64,000 nucleotides of DNA, taken from the NCBI RefSeq assembly GCF_019890635.1, contig NZ_JAIOAB010000010.1, positions 1 to 64,000 of the forward strand. The letters run 5' to 3'. Below, piece after piece: positions 53,349 to 61,658 of this stretch. This DNA comes from Streptomyces sennicomposti (GTDB taxonomy: Bacteria; Actinomycetota; Actinomycetes; Streptomycetales; Streptomycetaceae). Numbering within the stretch: position 1 is the stretch's first letter; each line of letters begins with the position of its first letter. The position numbers and the translations under genes are program-made. The notes below the pieces were generated by a model. That model did no database searches. It was not told the DNA's origin and worked only from the letters and a program-made list of their open reading frames with translations.

Positions 53349-53990
53349 TCAGGCAGCGGAGCCGTCCGCGGTACGCCGGCGACGCAGCATGTAGGCGCCG
53401 ACTCCCAGACCGCCGAGCACCAGCGCGGCACCCGCGCCCATGCTGTTGGAGTCCTGGGCGAGGAAGCCGCCACCGGCGTGGACGCCGCCGCGAGGCTTGT
53501 CCTTGCCGTGACCGCCCTCGTCGGAGCCGCCGTGGTCCTTGCCGCCGCGGCCGCCTTCGTCGGAGCCGTGGTCGTCGCCGCCGCGACCGCCGCGGTCGGA
53601 GCCGTGGTCGTCGCTGTCGTCGTCGGAGCCGTGGTCGTCGCCGTTGTCGCCGGTGGGAGCCATGGCGAGGAAGCCGCCGCCGGCGTGGACGCCGCCACGG
53701 GGCTTGTCCTTGCCGCCGTGGTCGCCCTTGTCGCCGCCGTGGTCCTTGCCGCCGCGGCCGCCTTCGTCGGAGCCGTGGTCGTCGCCGCCGCGACCGCCGC
53801 GGTCCGAGCCGTGGTCGTCGCTGTCGTCGTCCGAGCCGTGGTCGTCGGAGTCACCCTTGGCCGCGACACCGGCCGTGTGGGAGACGGCGCCGGAGAGGGT
53901 GGCCGCAGTCACGGCACCCGCTCCCGGAGCGGAGAGGGCCACGGCGGTGGCGACCGCAGCAGAGGTGAACAGGGTACGAGTGATACGCAT
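53349..53990 (-). CDS. Secreted His/Asp/Gly-rich surface protein, likely sortase F substrate
   Basis: The 213-residue protein has a signal peptide (RITRTLFTSAAVATAVALSAPGAGA, to about 26). Two large low-complexity repeats follow, rich in DDHGSDDDSDDHGSDRGG; each ends KPRGGVHAGGGFLA. The repeat period is 69 residues (207 bases). A hydrophobic C-terminal segment (MGAGAALVLGGLGVGAYML) and RRRR tail form the transmembrane and positive-charge portion of a cell-wall sorting signal, but I see no LPXTG; only GFLAQDS precedes it. The His/Asp clusters might bind metal. Confidence 0.75.
   Translation of the reverse strand: MRITRTLFTSAAVATAVALSAPGAGAVTAATLSGAVSHTAGVAAKGDSDDHGSDDDSDDHGSDRGGRGGDDHGSDEGGRGGKDHGGDKGDHGGKDKPRGGVHAGGGFLAMAPTGDNGDDHGSDDDSDDHGSDRGGRGGDDHGSDEGGRGGKDHGGSDEGGHGKDKPRGGVHAGGGFLAQDSNSMGAGAALVLGGLGVGAYMLRRRRTADGSAA
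53461..53874 (-). repeat. 207-bp imperfect direct repeat in the surface-protein gene
   Basis: The segment beginning at 53461 is repeated 207 bases later from 53668, in frame; individual bases differ. It encodes two 69-residue His/Asp/Gly-rich units. Confidence 0.7.
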
Positions 53991-54232
53991 GGGTGTTCCC
54001 TTCGCCATTCGTGAGTCATCACGACTCCCGCTCTTCGGGATCACAGTCGTGACGTGATCACCTTGTGCGGGCTCGCGGCCCCGCACCACTTGAGCGCCGC
54101 ATTCGGAGCACGGCACGACATCTGACGGCCGCTCTCCTGCGCCACCGGGGGGACGGTCCGACCGCCCCCGCAACGCCCCTACCTGCGCACATGTCCCGCG
54201 GCGCGACACACCGGGCCGCCTACACGCCGTCA

Positions 54233-54250
54233 GACACGTATGGACGTGTC
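54233..54250. promoter_or_regulatory. GACACGT-N4-ACGTGTC dyad
   Basis: GACACGT (54233-54239) and ACGTGTC (54244-54250) are perfect inverted arms around ATGG; a CATGATCATG palindrome overlaps the end. Similar CACACGTGTCG sites occur 150 bases on. Confidence 0.45.
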
Positions 54251-54874
54251 ATGATCATGAGCTTGAACGCGCGCCTCTCACACCCGGATGACGGCCCGAA
54301 AGCCGCCCCGCCGGCATCCGCCGCGGCCGGCGCCGGACCGGGGGACGGGCCGTCAGAAGCACTCCGCGTCCGCATCACGACGCCGACCGCCGACGCCGGA
54401 CACACGTGTCGAGGAGTCCCGGTCACACGTGTCGAACGCGGCACACCTGGTGGCAGCGCACCTGGCGGCGGCGCATCCGGCGGGGGCGCCTCACGGACGC
54501 CGACCGACGAGCAGCGGCGCCCAGGCCCCAGGCCCCGGGCTCCGGCGTCCCGCGCGCCGCGCGCCGACCTCGTGCGGCAGCCGTAACCGCACGGTCCGCC
54601 CTGAACCGAAGTCTCCTGCCGCACAGGACATTTGACGGGCCATCAGCGCAGCCTGGTACGCCTCAGAGGCCACCGCAGAGCCGGGCCCGACACACCCCGA
54701 CCGCCCGGCGACCACGCCCCGCCCTTCGCCTCCGCATCTTCCCGACCAGAGGACGTACCGATGACAACCGATCCGGACCGGCAGCGCCACGGCCAGTGGG
54801 ACGGCCAGCGGGACGGCCCGACGCGCGGCGGGCCCCGGAAGGCCAGTCACCCCGCGGGCATCCGGCTGCCCGCC

Positions 54875-54880
54875 TACACT
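54875..54880 (+). promoter_or_regulatory. Candidate -10 of a leaderless VOC transcript
   Basis: TACACT at 54875-54880 is seven bases before ATG 54888; no Shine-Dalgarno. Confidence 0.45.
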
Positions 54881-54887
54881 GACGCCC

Positions 54888-55271
54888 ATGGCATGCCGCA
54901 TCAGTGAGCTGGTCCTCGACTGCGCCGACCCGGAGCGGCTCGCCGCGTTCTGGAGCGAGGTTCTCGGCTATGTCGAGCTGGGCCGGGAAGACGACGGAAG
55001 CATCGAGATCGGCCCGCCCGGCGCGGGGTTCGGCGGCCCCCAGCCCACCCTGGTCCTCAGCCCCGGCGCCGACGCACGGGCCGGCAAGCTGCCCCTGCAC
55101 ATCGACGTCAACGCCACCGACCGCGACCAGGACGCCGAACTGGAGCGCCTGCTCGCCCTCGGCGCCACGCCCGCCGACGTCGGCCAGTCCGGCACCGAGA
55201 GCTGGCACGTGCTGGCCGACCCCGAAGGCAACGAGTTCTGCCTCCTGCGCGCCCGCATCCGGCCCGCGTGA
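54888..55271 (+). CDS. VOC family protein (glyoxalase/dioxygenase fold)
   Basis: This 127-residue protein is a two-repeat vicinal oxygen chelate domain: ISELVLDCADPERLAAFWSEVLGY in the first half and HIDVNATDRDQDAELERLLALGA to WHVLADPEGNEFCLL in the second. Stand-alone VOC proteins of this size bind drugs or act as small enzymes. The start is probably leaderless. Confidence 0.88.
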   Translation: MACRISELVLDCADPERLAAFWSEVLGYVELGREDDGSIEIGPPGAGFGGPQPTLVLSPGADARAGKLPLHIDVNATDRDQDAELERLLALGATPADVGQSGTESWHVLADPEGNEFCLLRARIRPA

Positions 55272-55325
55272 GCCGGTGACCCGCCCCGGCGACGGGCGCC
55301 CGTACCTCCCCCCGGCCCGCTGTCC

Positions 55326-55341
55326 AGGGCCCAAAGTCCCT
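55326..55341. promoter_or_regulatory. DevR/OsdR-like dyad upstream of the globin gene
   Basis: AGGGCC-CAAA-GTCCCT at 55326-55341 is a one-mismatch dyad. Its 14-base core agrees at 12 positions with the mycobacterial DosR core GGGACTWWAGTCCC as I recall it. It lies about 56 bases upstream of the predicted transcription start. Confidence 0.4.
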
Positions 55342-55355
55342 GCTCAGGCGGGACG

Positions 55356-55383
55356 TTGGGGCATATGCCCGTAATGCCATACT
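55356..55383 (+). promoter_or_regulatory. Promoter of the globin gene
   Basis: TTGGGG (55356-55361) and CATACT (55378-55383) are 16 bases apart. A GGGCATATGCCC palindrome (55359-55370) overlaps the -35. Confidence 0.45.
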
Positions 55384-55466
55384 GACCTGCGTTTCCACGG
55401 AGGTGGCCCACCCGCGCCCAGGCGCGGCCGCCCACCGCCCGCCACCCCTCGCGCAGGAGTTCACCG

Positions 55467-56786
55467 ATGAACGCGAAGAACGGGACGTACCACACCCTGC
55501 TCGCCCGGCACGAGGCCATGCGCCTGCGCAGACAACTGCTCAGCCCCGGCCCCACCGCGCCCGCCACCGACCGCGACACCCCGTACGCCCCGGCCGGCAC
55601 CGCCTACGACGGACCCGCCGACCAGCAGACCATCCTGCGCCACCTCGACAAGGTGACCCCCTTCGACGAGCTGATCATCCACCTCTACCAGGCCCTCTTC
55701 GCCCGGCACCCCTCGCTGCGCTCGCTCTTCCCCGCCTCGATGGAATTCCAGCAGGCCCACCTCGCAAGGGCGTTGTGGTATCTGATCGAGCACCTGCACC
55801 GCCCCGACGACGTCGCCCGCACCTTCATGCGGCTGGGCCGCGACCACCGCAAACTCGGCCTGCTCCCGGCCCAGTACACGGCGTTCGAGACGGCACTGCG
55901 CGAAGCGCTGCGCGTCCGGGCCGGAGCGGACTGGACCGTGGAACTGGAGCAGGCCTGGCTGCGGATGCTGCGCTTCGGCATCACGGCCATGGTGCGAGGC
56001 GCGGAGGCAGCCCTGCGCGAACCGCCCTTCTGGCGGGCGACGGTGACGGACCATCAACTGCTCGCACCGGACCTGGCACTGCTCCGGCTGCGCCCGCACG
56101 AGACCTTCCCCCACCGGCCCGGACAGTACGTCACGCTGGAAGTGCCCCGACTTCCGCACACCTGGCGCCCGTTCTACCCGGCCGGGGCGTACGGCACGGA
56201 GGGCGACCTCGAACTCCACGTCCGCCGCACCGGAGCCGGGGGAGTCAGCGACGCCCTGGTGAACGGCACCGCGGTCGGCGACGAGATACGCATCGGCCCG
56301 CCCCGGGGCGACCTGACCCTCCACGACGGCCCGCAGGACCGACTCCACCTGGTGGCCTGGGACACGGGCTGGTCCGCGATGAAAGCCCTGATCCAGGAAC
56401 TGGACCGCCGTACCCGGTCCGCCCCCGCACACCGTGTCGGCGCCGTGCGGCTCCACATCGGCGCCGAGACGCTCGCCGGCCTGTACGACACCGACTGCCT
56501 CACCGAACTCGAACGGCGCCACCCCTGGCTCACCGTCGTACCGGTCATCGACACGTCGCAGGCCCGCGCCTGCGACCGGCTGGTCCACGAACTGACCCGG
56601 CACCCCTCCCATACCGCCGTGCGCACCCTGATGGCCGGACCACCGGCTCTCGTCCACACGCTGACCGCCGCCCTCACCCACGCCGGGACGCCGGCCGAAC
56701 ACCTCCGCCACGACCTGCCGCCGAACAACCCTGACGCCCCGAGGCCTCCCGCTGTTACGGTGTCGGCCACCAGCCGGCACGGCTGA
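55467..56786 (+). CDS. Globin domain-containing reductase (flavohemoglobin-like)
   Basis: This 439-residue protein has an N-terminal extension of about 50 residues, a globin domain (about 60-190, FDELIIHLYQALFARHPSLRSLFPASMEF and MRLGRDHRKLGLLPAQYTAFETALREALR), then an FAD/NAD reductase region (from about 195, HRPGQYVTLEVPRLPHTWRPFYPAGAYG, with an RPFYPAG-like FAD motif). The proximal His is likely that in GRDHRKLG. Flavohemoglobins detoxify nitric oxide. The short MFS gene 43 bases downstream may be cotranscribed. A DevR-like dyad lies upstream. Confidence 0.82.
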   Translation: MNAKNGTYHTLLARHEAMRLRRQLLSPGPTAPATDRDTPYAPAGTAYDGPADQQTILRHLDKVTPFDELIIHLYQALFARHPSLRSLFPASMEFQQAHLARALWYLIEHLHRPDDVARTFMRLGRDHRKLGLLPAQYTAFETALREALRVRAGADWTVELEQAWLRMLRFGITAMVRGAEAALREPPFWRATVTDHQLLAPDLALLRLRPHETFPHRPGQYVTLEVPRLPHTWRPFYPAGAYGTEGDLELHVRRTGAGGVSDALVNGTAVGDEIRIGPPRGDLTLHDGPQDRLHLVAWDTGWSAMKALIQELDRRTRSAPAHRVGAVRLHIGAETLAGLYDTDCLTELERRHPWLTVVPVIDTSQARACDRLVHELTRHPSHTAVRTLMAGPPALVHTLTAALTHAGTPAEHLRHDLPPNNPDAPRPPAVTVSATSRHG

Positions 56787-56829
56787 CCGGAACACCGGAC
56801 GCACCGGAAGGACCACACGGGGCAGGGAC

Positions 56830-58086
56830 ATGACGCCTGAGCCGAAGAGCGCAGCCGGGGAAGCACGGCCCACACCGGTGGAGCGCCGCAACGCCCGCCT
56901 GTATCTCGCCGGGCTCGGTCTCTCCATGGTCGGCGACACCGCGCTCAGCCTGGTGGCCGGCATCTGGGTCAAGTCGCTCACGGGCAGCAGCGCGCTCGCC
57001 GGCCTGACCCAGACCTGTATCTACCTCCCTTCGCTGTTCGGCCCCCTGGCGGGCCTCGTCGCCGACCGCGTCCCGCGGCAGCGCTTCCTGATCCTCGTGA
57101 ACCTGTGCACGGCGATCGCGGTCGCCTGCCTCCTCCTCGTCGACGGCGAGGAGGACGTATGGCTGATCTGCGCGGTGATGGCCGCCTACGGCGCCTCGCT
57201 GGTCCTGATCGACCCCGCCGAGAGCGCGCTGTTCGCCCACATGTTCCGCCCGTCGACGCGCCGGCGGATCAACGGCCTGCGTCTGGGCATGCAGGAAACC
57301 GGCCGCCTGGTCTCGCCGTTGGTCGGCGCGGGCCTGTTCACCTGGCTCGGCGGCGGAGCCGTGGCCCTGCTCGACGCCGCCACGTTCGTCGCCGCGGCCG
57401 CCGCGACGTCACTGCTCAAGCCGCCGCCCGAACGGGCCCGGCCGGCGCGGACCCGATGGCGTACCGAGATCCTCGCCGGAGCCGCCCACATCCGCGCCAC
57501 CCCGGCCCTCGCCCGGATCCTCGTCGTCGCCGCGCTGATCATGGCGGTGTCGGGGGTGGGCGTGGCGGCCCAGTACAGCATGGTCGCCGCCCTCCATCAG
57601 CCCCCCGGTTACCTCGGCGTGCTCGCGGCGCTCCTCGGCGGCGCATCCGTGGTGGCGAGCCTGGCCAGCTCCCGCGTCCTCGCCCGGACCGGTCCGACCC
57701 GCCTCGCGCTCCTCGGGCTGGCCGCGTTCGCCGCCGGCTCGGCCCTGCGTGCCGTCCCGTGGCTGCCCGCGGTGTGGCTGGGTTCCTTCGTCCTCGGCTT
57801 CGCGCTTCCCTGGGTCTTCCTCGCCGCGCTCAACGCCGGCCAGCAACTGACCCCGGACCACCTCCAGGGCCGCGTGGCGGCCGCCACCACCCTGCTCCTG
57901 TTCGGCCCCCAGGCACCGGCCCAGGCACTCGGCTCCCTGCTCATCGCCCACATCGGCTACCGGTCCGTCTACCTGGCGTCGGCCGCCACGGCACTCGTCC
58001 TGGCCGCCGCCCTGGTCCACCTCACGCGGAGGTCCCCGCACCCGGAGCACCCGGAACGCACCACCGCGACGGCCGACGAACCCTGA
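56830..58086 (+). CDS. MFS transporter (EntS-like exporter type)
   Basis: The 418-residue protein has 12 hydrophobic helices with LYLAGLGLSMVGDTALSLVAGIWVKSLTGSSALAGLTQ at the start and FGPLAGLVADRVPRQRFL as motif A. The arrangement resembles the MFS 'transmembrane secretion effector' and enterobactin-exporter group. It is 43 bases downstream of the globin gene. Substrate unknown. Confidence 0.83.
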   Translation: MTPEPKSAAGEARPTPVERRNARLYLAGLGLSMVGDTALSLVAGIWVKSLTGSSALAGLTQTCIYLPSLFGPLAGLVADRVPRQRFLILVNLCTAIAVACLLLVDGEEDVWLICAVMAAYGASLVLIDPAESALFAHMFRPSTRRRINGLRLGMQETGRLVSPLVGAGLFTWLGGGAVALLDAATFVAAAAATSLLKPPPERARPARTRWRTEILAGAAHIRATPALARILVVAALIMAVSGVGVAAQYSMVAALHQPPGYLGVLAALLGGASVVASLASSRVLARTGPTRLALLGLAAFAAGSALRAVPWLPAVWLGSFVLGFALPWVFLAALNAGQQLTPDHLQGRVAAATTLLLFGPQAPAQALGSLLIAHIGYRSVYLASAATALVLAAALVHLTRRSPHPEHPERTTATADEP

Positions 58087-58239
58087 CGGCACGGATGCAC
58101 GGATGCGCGGGCGGAAGGGAGGAGTATGCCGTGCCGGCGTCCTGCCCGCCGGACATTCGTGATCAATCCCCGGAAGGTCCGCCGTACGCGCCATAGTGCT
58201 CCCGTGACCACGTGCCCTGGTCGAACGAGGAGGATTTCC

Positions 58240-58776
58240 GTGTCATCGCCCTGCGACCCCCAGTACGCTCCCGCCGGTGACGTCGGCGCGGTGCTCATGA
58301 TGATCGACTCGCACCTCAAGGCCGTCTACGACGGCAGGAGCGAGACGGGAGCCGAACAACAGGCGCTGACCGAGCAGTTCGCCGCGTCCTTGGACTCGGT
58401 GGCACTCGACGACCTGCTGGACGGCGCCTGCACGCTCATCTACATGTTCATGAAGTGGCTGCACAAAGCTCACGAGAGCCACGGCAAGGACACCATCGAG
58501 TACGTCGTGCCGAGCCTGGTGGCCACGATGCGCGTGATGCCCAAGAGCTTCCCGCCCGAGGTCATCCCCACCATGACCGGCCTGGTCATCGCGGCGGCGA
58601 CCGATCTGAGCCCGAGCCTGTGGCGCCGGCAGTACGGCTACTGGACGGACGAGGAGATGACGGCCCTGGAGGCCACGGTCTTCCTCCTCGCGGAACGCAT
58701 CAACCGGATCACCGACGACCGCGACTTCGCCACCCGCCTGATCACCGAGGCCCTGGACAAGTGGAGCGGAGACTGA
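58240..58776 (+). CDS. Hypothetical soluble protein
   Basis: This 178-residue protein begins at GTG with AGGAGG six bases upstream. It is mostly helical (AVLMMIDSHLKAVYDGRSETGAEQQALTEQFAASLDSVALDDLLDGACTLIYMFMKWLHKAHESHGKDTIEYVVP) with no membrane segment. I do not recognise a family. Homologues of this kind are common in Streptomyces. The strong ribosome site and good codon bias support it as real. Confidence 0.65.
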   Translation: MSSPCDPQYAPAGDVGAVLMMIDSHLKAVYDGRSETGAEQQALTEQFAASLDSVALDDLLDGACTLIYMFMKWLHKAHESHGKDTIEYVVPSLVATMRVMPKSFPPEVIPTMTGLVIAAATDLSPSLWRRQYGYWTDEEMTALEATVFLLAERINRITDDRDFATRLITEALDKWSGD

Positions 58777-58844
58777 CGGCCCGCATCGTATGAGCGGGAA
58801 TCCCGGTGGCGGATGTCCCTGTCCGTTCCGACGTGACCGCGCGG

Positions 58845-59603
58845 TCAGGCGGTCAGTTCCGTCTGTGCCGGCGCCGGAGAAACGGGGGTGTGGCGGATGT
58901 ACCACTCGGTGGCGAACAGCCGCTCCCGTGCGTCCGGCGGAAGGCCGGCGATCACCCCCGGCAGGGCTCCCCGCTCCACCTCGGAGCGATGCGCCAGCAC
59001 CGCGGCGATCTTCTGCTCCAGCCAGGGCGAGACATCGACAGTCGCGGTGACCTGTTCGTCCGGAACGCTGTACGTCGCCTTGCGCGCGCCGATCACGTCT
59101 CTCAGCGCCGGGACGGCCGAGTGCGGGTGTGTGGCCAGGTAGAGGGCACGCGGCTGCCAGGGCTCACCGGCATCCGGGTAGAGCCGCCCGAACCCGGCCG
59201 CGTGGGCGGCCAGCAGGGTCACCCGATGGGTATGCACGTGATCCGGATGGCCGGGCAGGCCGCCATAGGCGTCGTGGGTGACCATGATGTCCGGGCGGAA
59301 TGCGCGGATGTGCCTCACCAACCGCTGTACCGCCTCGTCGAGCGGCGCCTCGCACAACCGTGCGCGGCCCGGGGCCGACTGCGGTACGCGCGCGTCGGCG
59401 TAGCCCAGCAGACGCGGTTCGCCGGCGCCGAGGATCCGCAGCGCCTCGGCCAACTCGGCCGCCCGCGGGGTGTCCGAGGCCCAGGTCGCCGTGACGACCG
59501 CGGTACGCGCTCCCGCGGCCGCGTGACGGGCCAGCACTCCGCCTGCCGACAACGACTCGTCGTCCGGATGAGCGAAGACCGCGAGCAGGCTCGGCACGGG
59601 CAT
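58845..59603 (-). CDS. PIG-L family LmbE-type deacetylase
   Basis: This 252-residue protein begins with the zinc motif LLAVFAHPDDESLSAGGVLARH (residues 6-27; His12, Asp15) and has the second metal motif GLPGHPDHVHTHRV. PIG-L enzymes (MshB, Mca, GlcNAc-PI deacetylase) remove an N-acetyl group from sugars or amides in mycothiol and antibiotic pathways. The ATG at 59603 with GGAAGG is chosen over a GTG 45 bases upstream. Substrate unknown. Confidence 0.87.
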   Translation of the reverse strand: MPVPSLLAVFAHPDDESLSAGGVLARHAAAGARTAVVTATWASDTPRAAELAEALRILGAGEPRLLGYADARVPQSAPGRARLCEAPLDEAVQRLVRHIRAFRPDIMVTHDAYGGLPGHPDHVHTHRVTLLAAHAAGFGRLYPDAGEPWQPRALYLATHPHSAVPALRDVIGARKATYSVPDEQVTATVDVSPWLEQKIAAVLAHRSEVERGALPGVIAGLPPDARERLFATEWYIRHTPVSPAPAQTELTA

Positions 59604-60024
59604 GGGCCAACCGCCTTCCGAAGCGAAGGAAGCCTGATCGTACGTCACCCGGGGCAGCGCACTGCCGGCCCCGGCGCGCCGGACCGCGGACGCCTCCCGG
59701 ACTGGCGCACCCTCAGCACTCCCCGCCCAGCGGTTCTTGGTCCTGTCCGCGCGAGCCGAGGTGCGTCACGACCGCCGGGGCGCTGACGGAACGCGCGGTC
59801 ACGCGGCGCGGGAGCGGACTGCGGGAGCCGCGACGGCACCGGGGGCGCGCGAGGACCTCACCGCCCCACCGGTACCGTCCTCGCCGCCATGATGGGCGTA
59901 CGAAGGGGGCAGAGCCCCGAGGCCGGCCAGAGCCGCCCCCCTCTCGAAGTGAGCGGCGTAAACATTTGGGTGTACGGTTGTCGTGCAGTCGCCGAGGCCC
60001 GGGACGAGGATTGGAGCAGCAGCC
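59604..60024. other. Intergenic region without a recognised gene
   Basis: The 421 bases include an AT-richer area (about 59958-59980) that should hold the promoter of the downstream hypothetical gene: TACGGT occurs near 59974. Open frames on either strand lack ribosome sites and normal composition. Confidence 0.45.
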
Positions 60025-60360
60025 ATGGTCGACACACAGGCCGCACGGTCCCAGGAGATGTCCCGGGAAACGGTCGAGGTCGCTCTGGGCGAGCGCACGG
60101 CACGCGTCCCGGCGGAGGGTCTCTTCGACCGCCACCGGACGCAGGCCGGTCTCGGCGAGGTGGCGCAGGATCCTCGCGTGGCCGGGGTCGAGTTCCTCAG
60201 GGGCACGCGGATGTTCCCCCGCGACGTCGAGCTCACGCTCGGCGAAGGACGCCTCTCGGACGACATCCGGCCCCTGCGCCTGACGCGCAACCTGCGTCCG
60301 GACGTCATGACCTCCGGACAGCTCACCCTGCACATGCCCACGGCCATCTCGATCGGCTGA
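60025..60360 (+). CDS. Hypothetical protein
   Basis: This 111-residue hydrophilic protein starts after GGAGC. It is Arg/Glu/Thr-rich with no membrane segment (VDTQAARSQEMSRETVEVALGERTARVPAEGLFDRHRT). I do not recognise a family. Codon use is normal for a gene of this genome. Confidence 0.5.
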   Translation: MVDTQAARSQEMSRETVEVALGERTARVPAEGLFDRHRTQAGLGEVAQDPRVAGVEFLRGTRMFPRDVELTLGEGRLSDDIRPLRLTRNLRPDVMTSGQLTLHMPTAISIG

Positions 60361-60594
60361 CCGCCCGCATTCCCGCTCCGCACGGCAGGGGCCACACGTC
60401 GCCGTGCAGGCGGGACGGTGCGGGCAGCCCGTGACGTTCGCGCCGGGGTTGTTCCCCGACAACTGACGATCGGCGACGCCTGCGTCGACCACACCCCCCT
60501 TGGAGCGATCCGCGGGGTGGTCGCCTACGCACCCGCGCACCAGGCCTGAAGATCCTCAAGCGCCTTCCCGGCATCAAGCAGACACGAGAGAGTG

Positions 60595-61521
60595 ATGAAA
60601 CCCATGCACACAGTTCTGGGCGCCAACGGGCCGATCGGCGAAGAGCTCACCCGCGAGCTGTACCGCACCTTCACGCGCGACATCCGGCTGGTCAGTCGCA
60701 ACCCCAAGAAGGTCCACGACACCGATCAGCTCGTCAAGGCCGATCTGACGGACCCCGAGGCCACGGCCCGGGCCGTCGAGGGCAGCGAGATCGCCTACCT
60801 CACCGTGGGCCTGCCCATGGATGCGCAGCTGTGGGAACGGCAGTTCCCCGCCATGATGCGCAACGTGATCGACGCCTGCGCGAAGTACGGCACCAAGCTC
60901 GTGTTCTTCGACAACACGTACATGTACCCGGGGACGACCACTCCGCAGACCGAGTCGACCGGCTTCGAGCCGAACGGCCGCAAGGGCCGGGTGCGCGCGC
61001 AGATCGCGACGACGCTGCTGGACGCGATGAGCGCGGGAACGATCGACGCCGTCATCTGCCGGGCGCCGGAGTTCTACGGTCCGGGAAAGACCAAGAGCCT
61101 GACCAACTCCCTCGTCTTCGACCGGATCAAAGCGGGCAAGCGGCCGTTCGTCCCCGTCAGCGCGAAGACCGTCCGGTCCCTCATCTGGACGCCGGACGCC
61201 GGCCGGGCCATGGCGCTGATCGGCAACACCCCGGACGCCTACGGCCAGACCTGGCACCTGCCCGTCGACCCGCACCGCCTCACCTACGCCGAGATGATCG
61301 AAGCGGCCGGGCAGATCACCGGTCGCCGGACCGGGTACACCGTACTGCCCCTGGCCCTTTTCAAGATCGGCGGCCGCTTCGTCGGGCCGCTCGGCGAGGT
61401 CAAGGAACTGCTGCCGCGCTACCGCGGCGACAACATCTTCGACGCCTCGAAGTTCACCGCGCGCTTTCCCGACTTCACCGTCACTTCCTACCGTGCGGGC
61501 ATCGCGGAGATCCTGAGCTGA
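60595..61521 (+). CDS. NAD-dependent epimerase/dehydratase family (extended SDR-like)
   Basis: This 308-residue protein has the nucleotide-binding HTVLGANGPIGEELTREL (about 4-22), VKADLTDPEATARAVEGSEIAYLTVGLP and FFDNTYMYPG. An SDR-type YxxxK is not seen; a KGRVRAQI follows instead. It belongs with the NAD(P)-binding Rossmann NmrA/epimerase-like group that acts on sugars or as a regulatory redox sensor. GAGAG lies upstream of ATG. No sugar cluster is near. Confidence 0.8.
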   Translation: MKPMHTVLGANGPIGEELTRELYRTFTRDIRLVSRNPKKVHDTDQLVKADLTDPEATARAVEGSEIAYLTVGLPMDAQLWERQFPAMMRNVIDACAKYGTKLVFFDNTYMYPGTTTPQTESTGFEPNGRKGRVRAQIATTLLDAMSAGTIDAVICRAPEFYGPGKTKSLTNSLVFDRIKAGKRPFVPVSAKTVRSLIWTPDAGRAMALIGNTPDAYGQTWHLPVDPHRLTYAEMIEAAGQITGRRTGYTVLPLALFKIGGRFVGPLGEVKELLPRYRGDNIFDASKFTARFPDFTVTSYRAGIAEILS

Positions 61522-61537
61522 GCTGAGCGCAACGGGC

Positions 61538-61568
61538 CGGGCCCCGTCCACCGAGTGACCGGGGCCCG
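61538..61568 (+). terminator. Terminator of the epimerase gene
   Basis: CGGGCCCCG (61538-61546) pairs with CGGGGCCCG (61560-61568) around a 13-base loop. It is 17 bases after the stop. Confidence 0.55.
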
Positions 61569-61658
61569 CCCCTTGCCGATCGGCGCCTGCACAGTCGCGA
61601 CGCCCACCTGTTGCGCGAAGGACCCGCGTGCCGCCTCCGTCGTGCGGCGGCGACGTAC

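Larger units (their letters stand above)
53991..54887. other. 897-base region with little coding evidence
   Basis: A GAGTC/GACTC dyad (54013-54027) lies by the surface-protein start. A cluster of ACGTGTC-type motifs follows: GACACGT/ACGTGTC at 54233-54250, then CACACGTGTCG at 54401-54411 and 54424-54434. Small frames exist at 54251-54586 (plus) and 54761-54907 (plus), with Pro/Arg/Gly-rich unstructured content and no clear ribosome context, so I do not call them genes. Confidence 0.45.

Noticed and set aside
54251..54586. Possible small Pro/Gly/Arg-rich protein
   Set aside because: Low-complexity content, no ribosome site, and it overlaps regulatory-type dyads.
54761..54907. 48-residue frame just before the VOC gene
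   Set aside because: It overlaps the VOC start by 20 bases; the AGAGGACG before it is plausible but the peptide is unstructured and shows no family.
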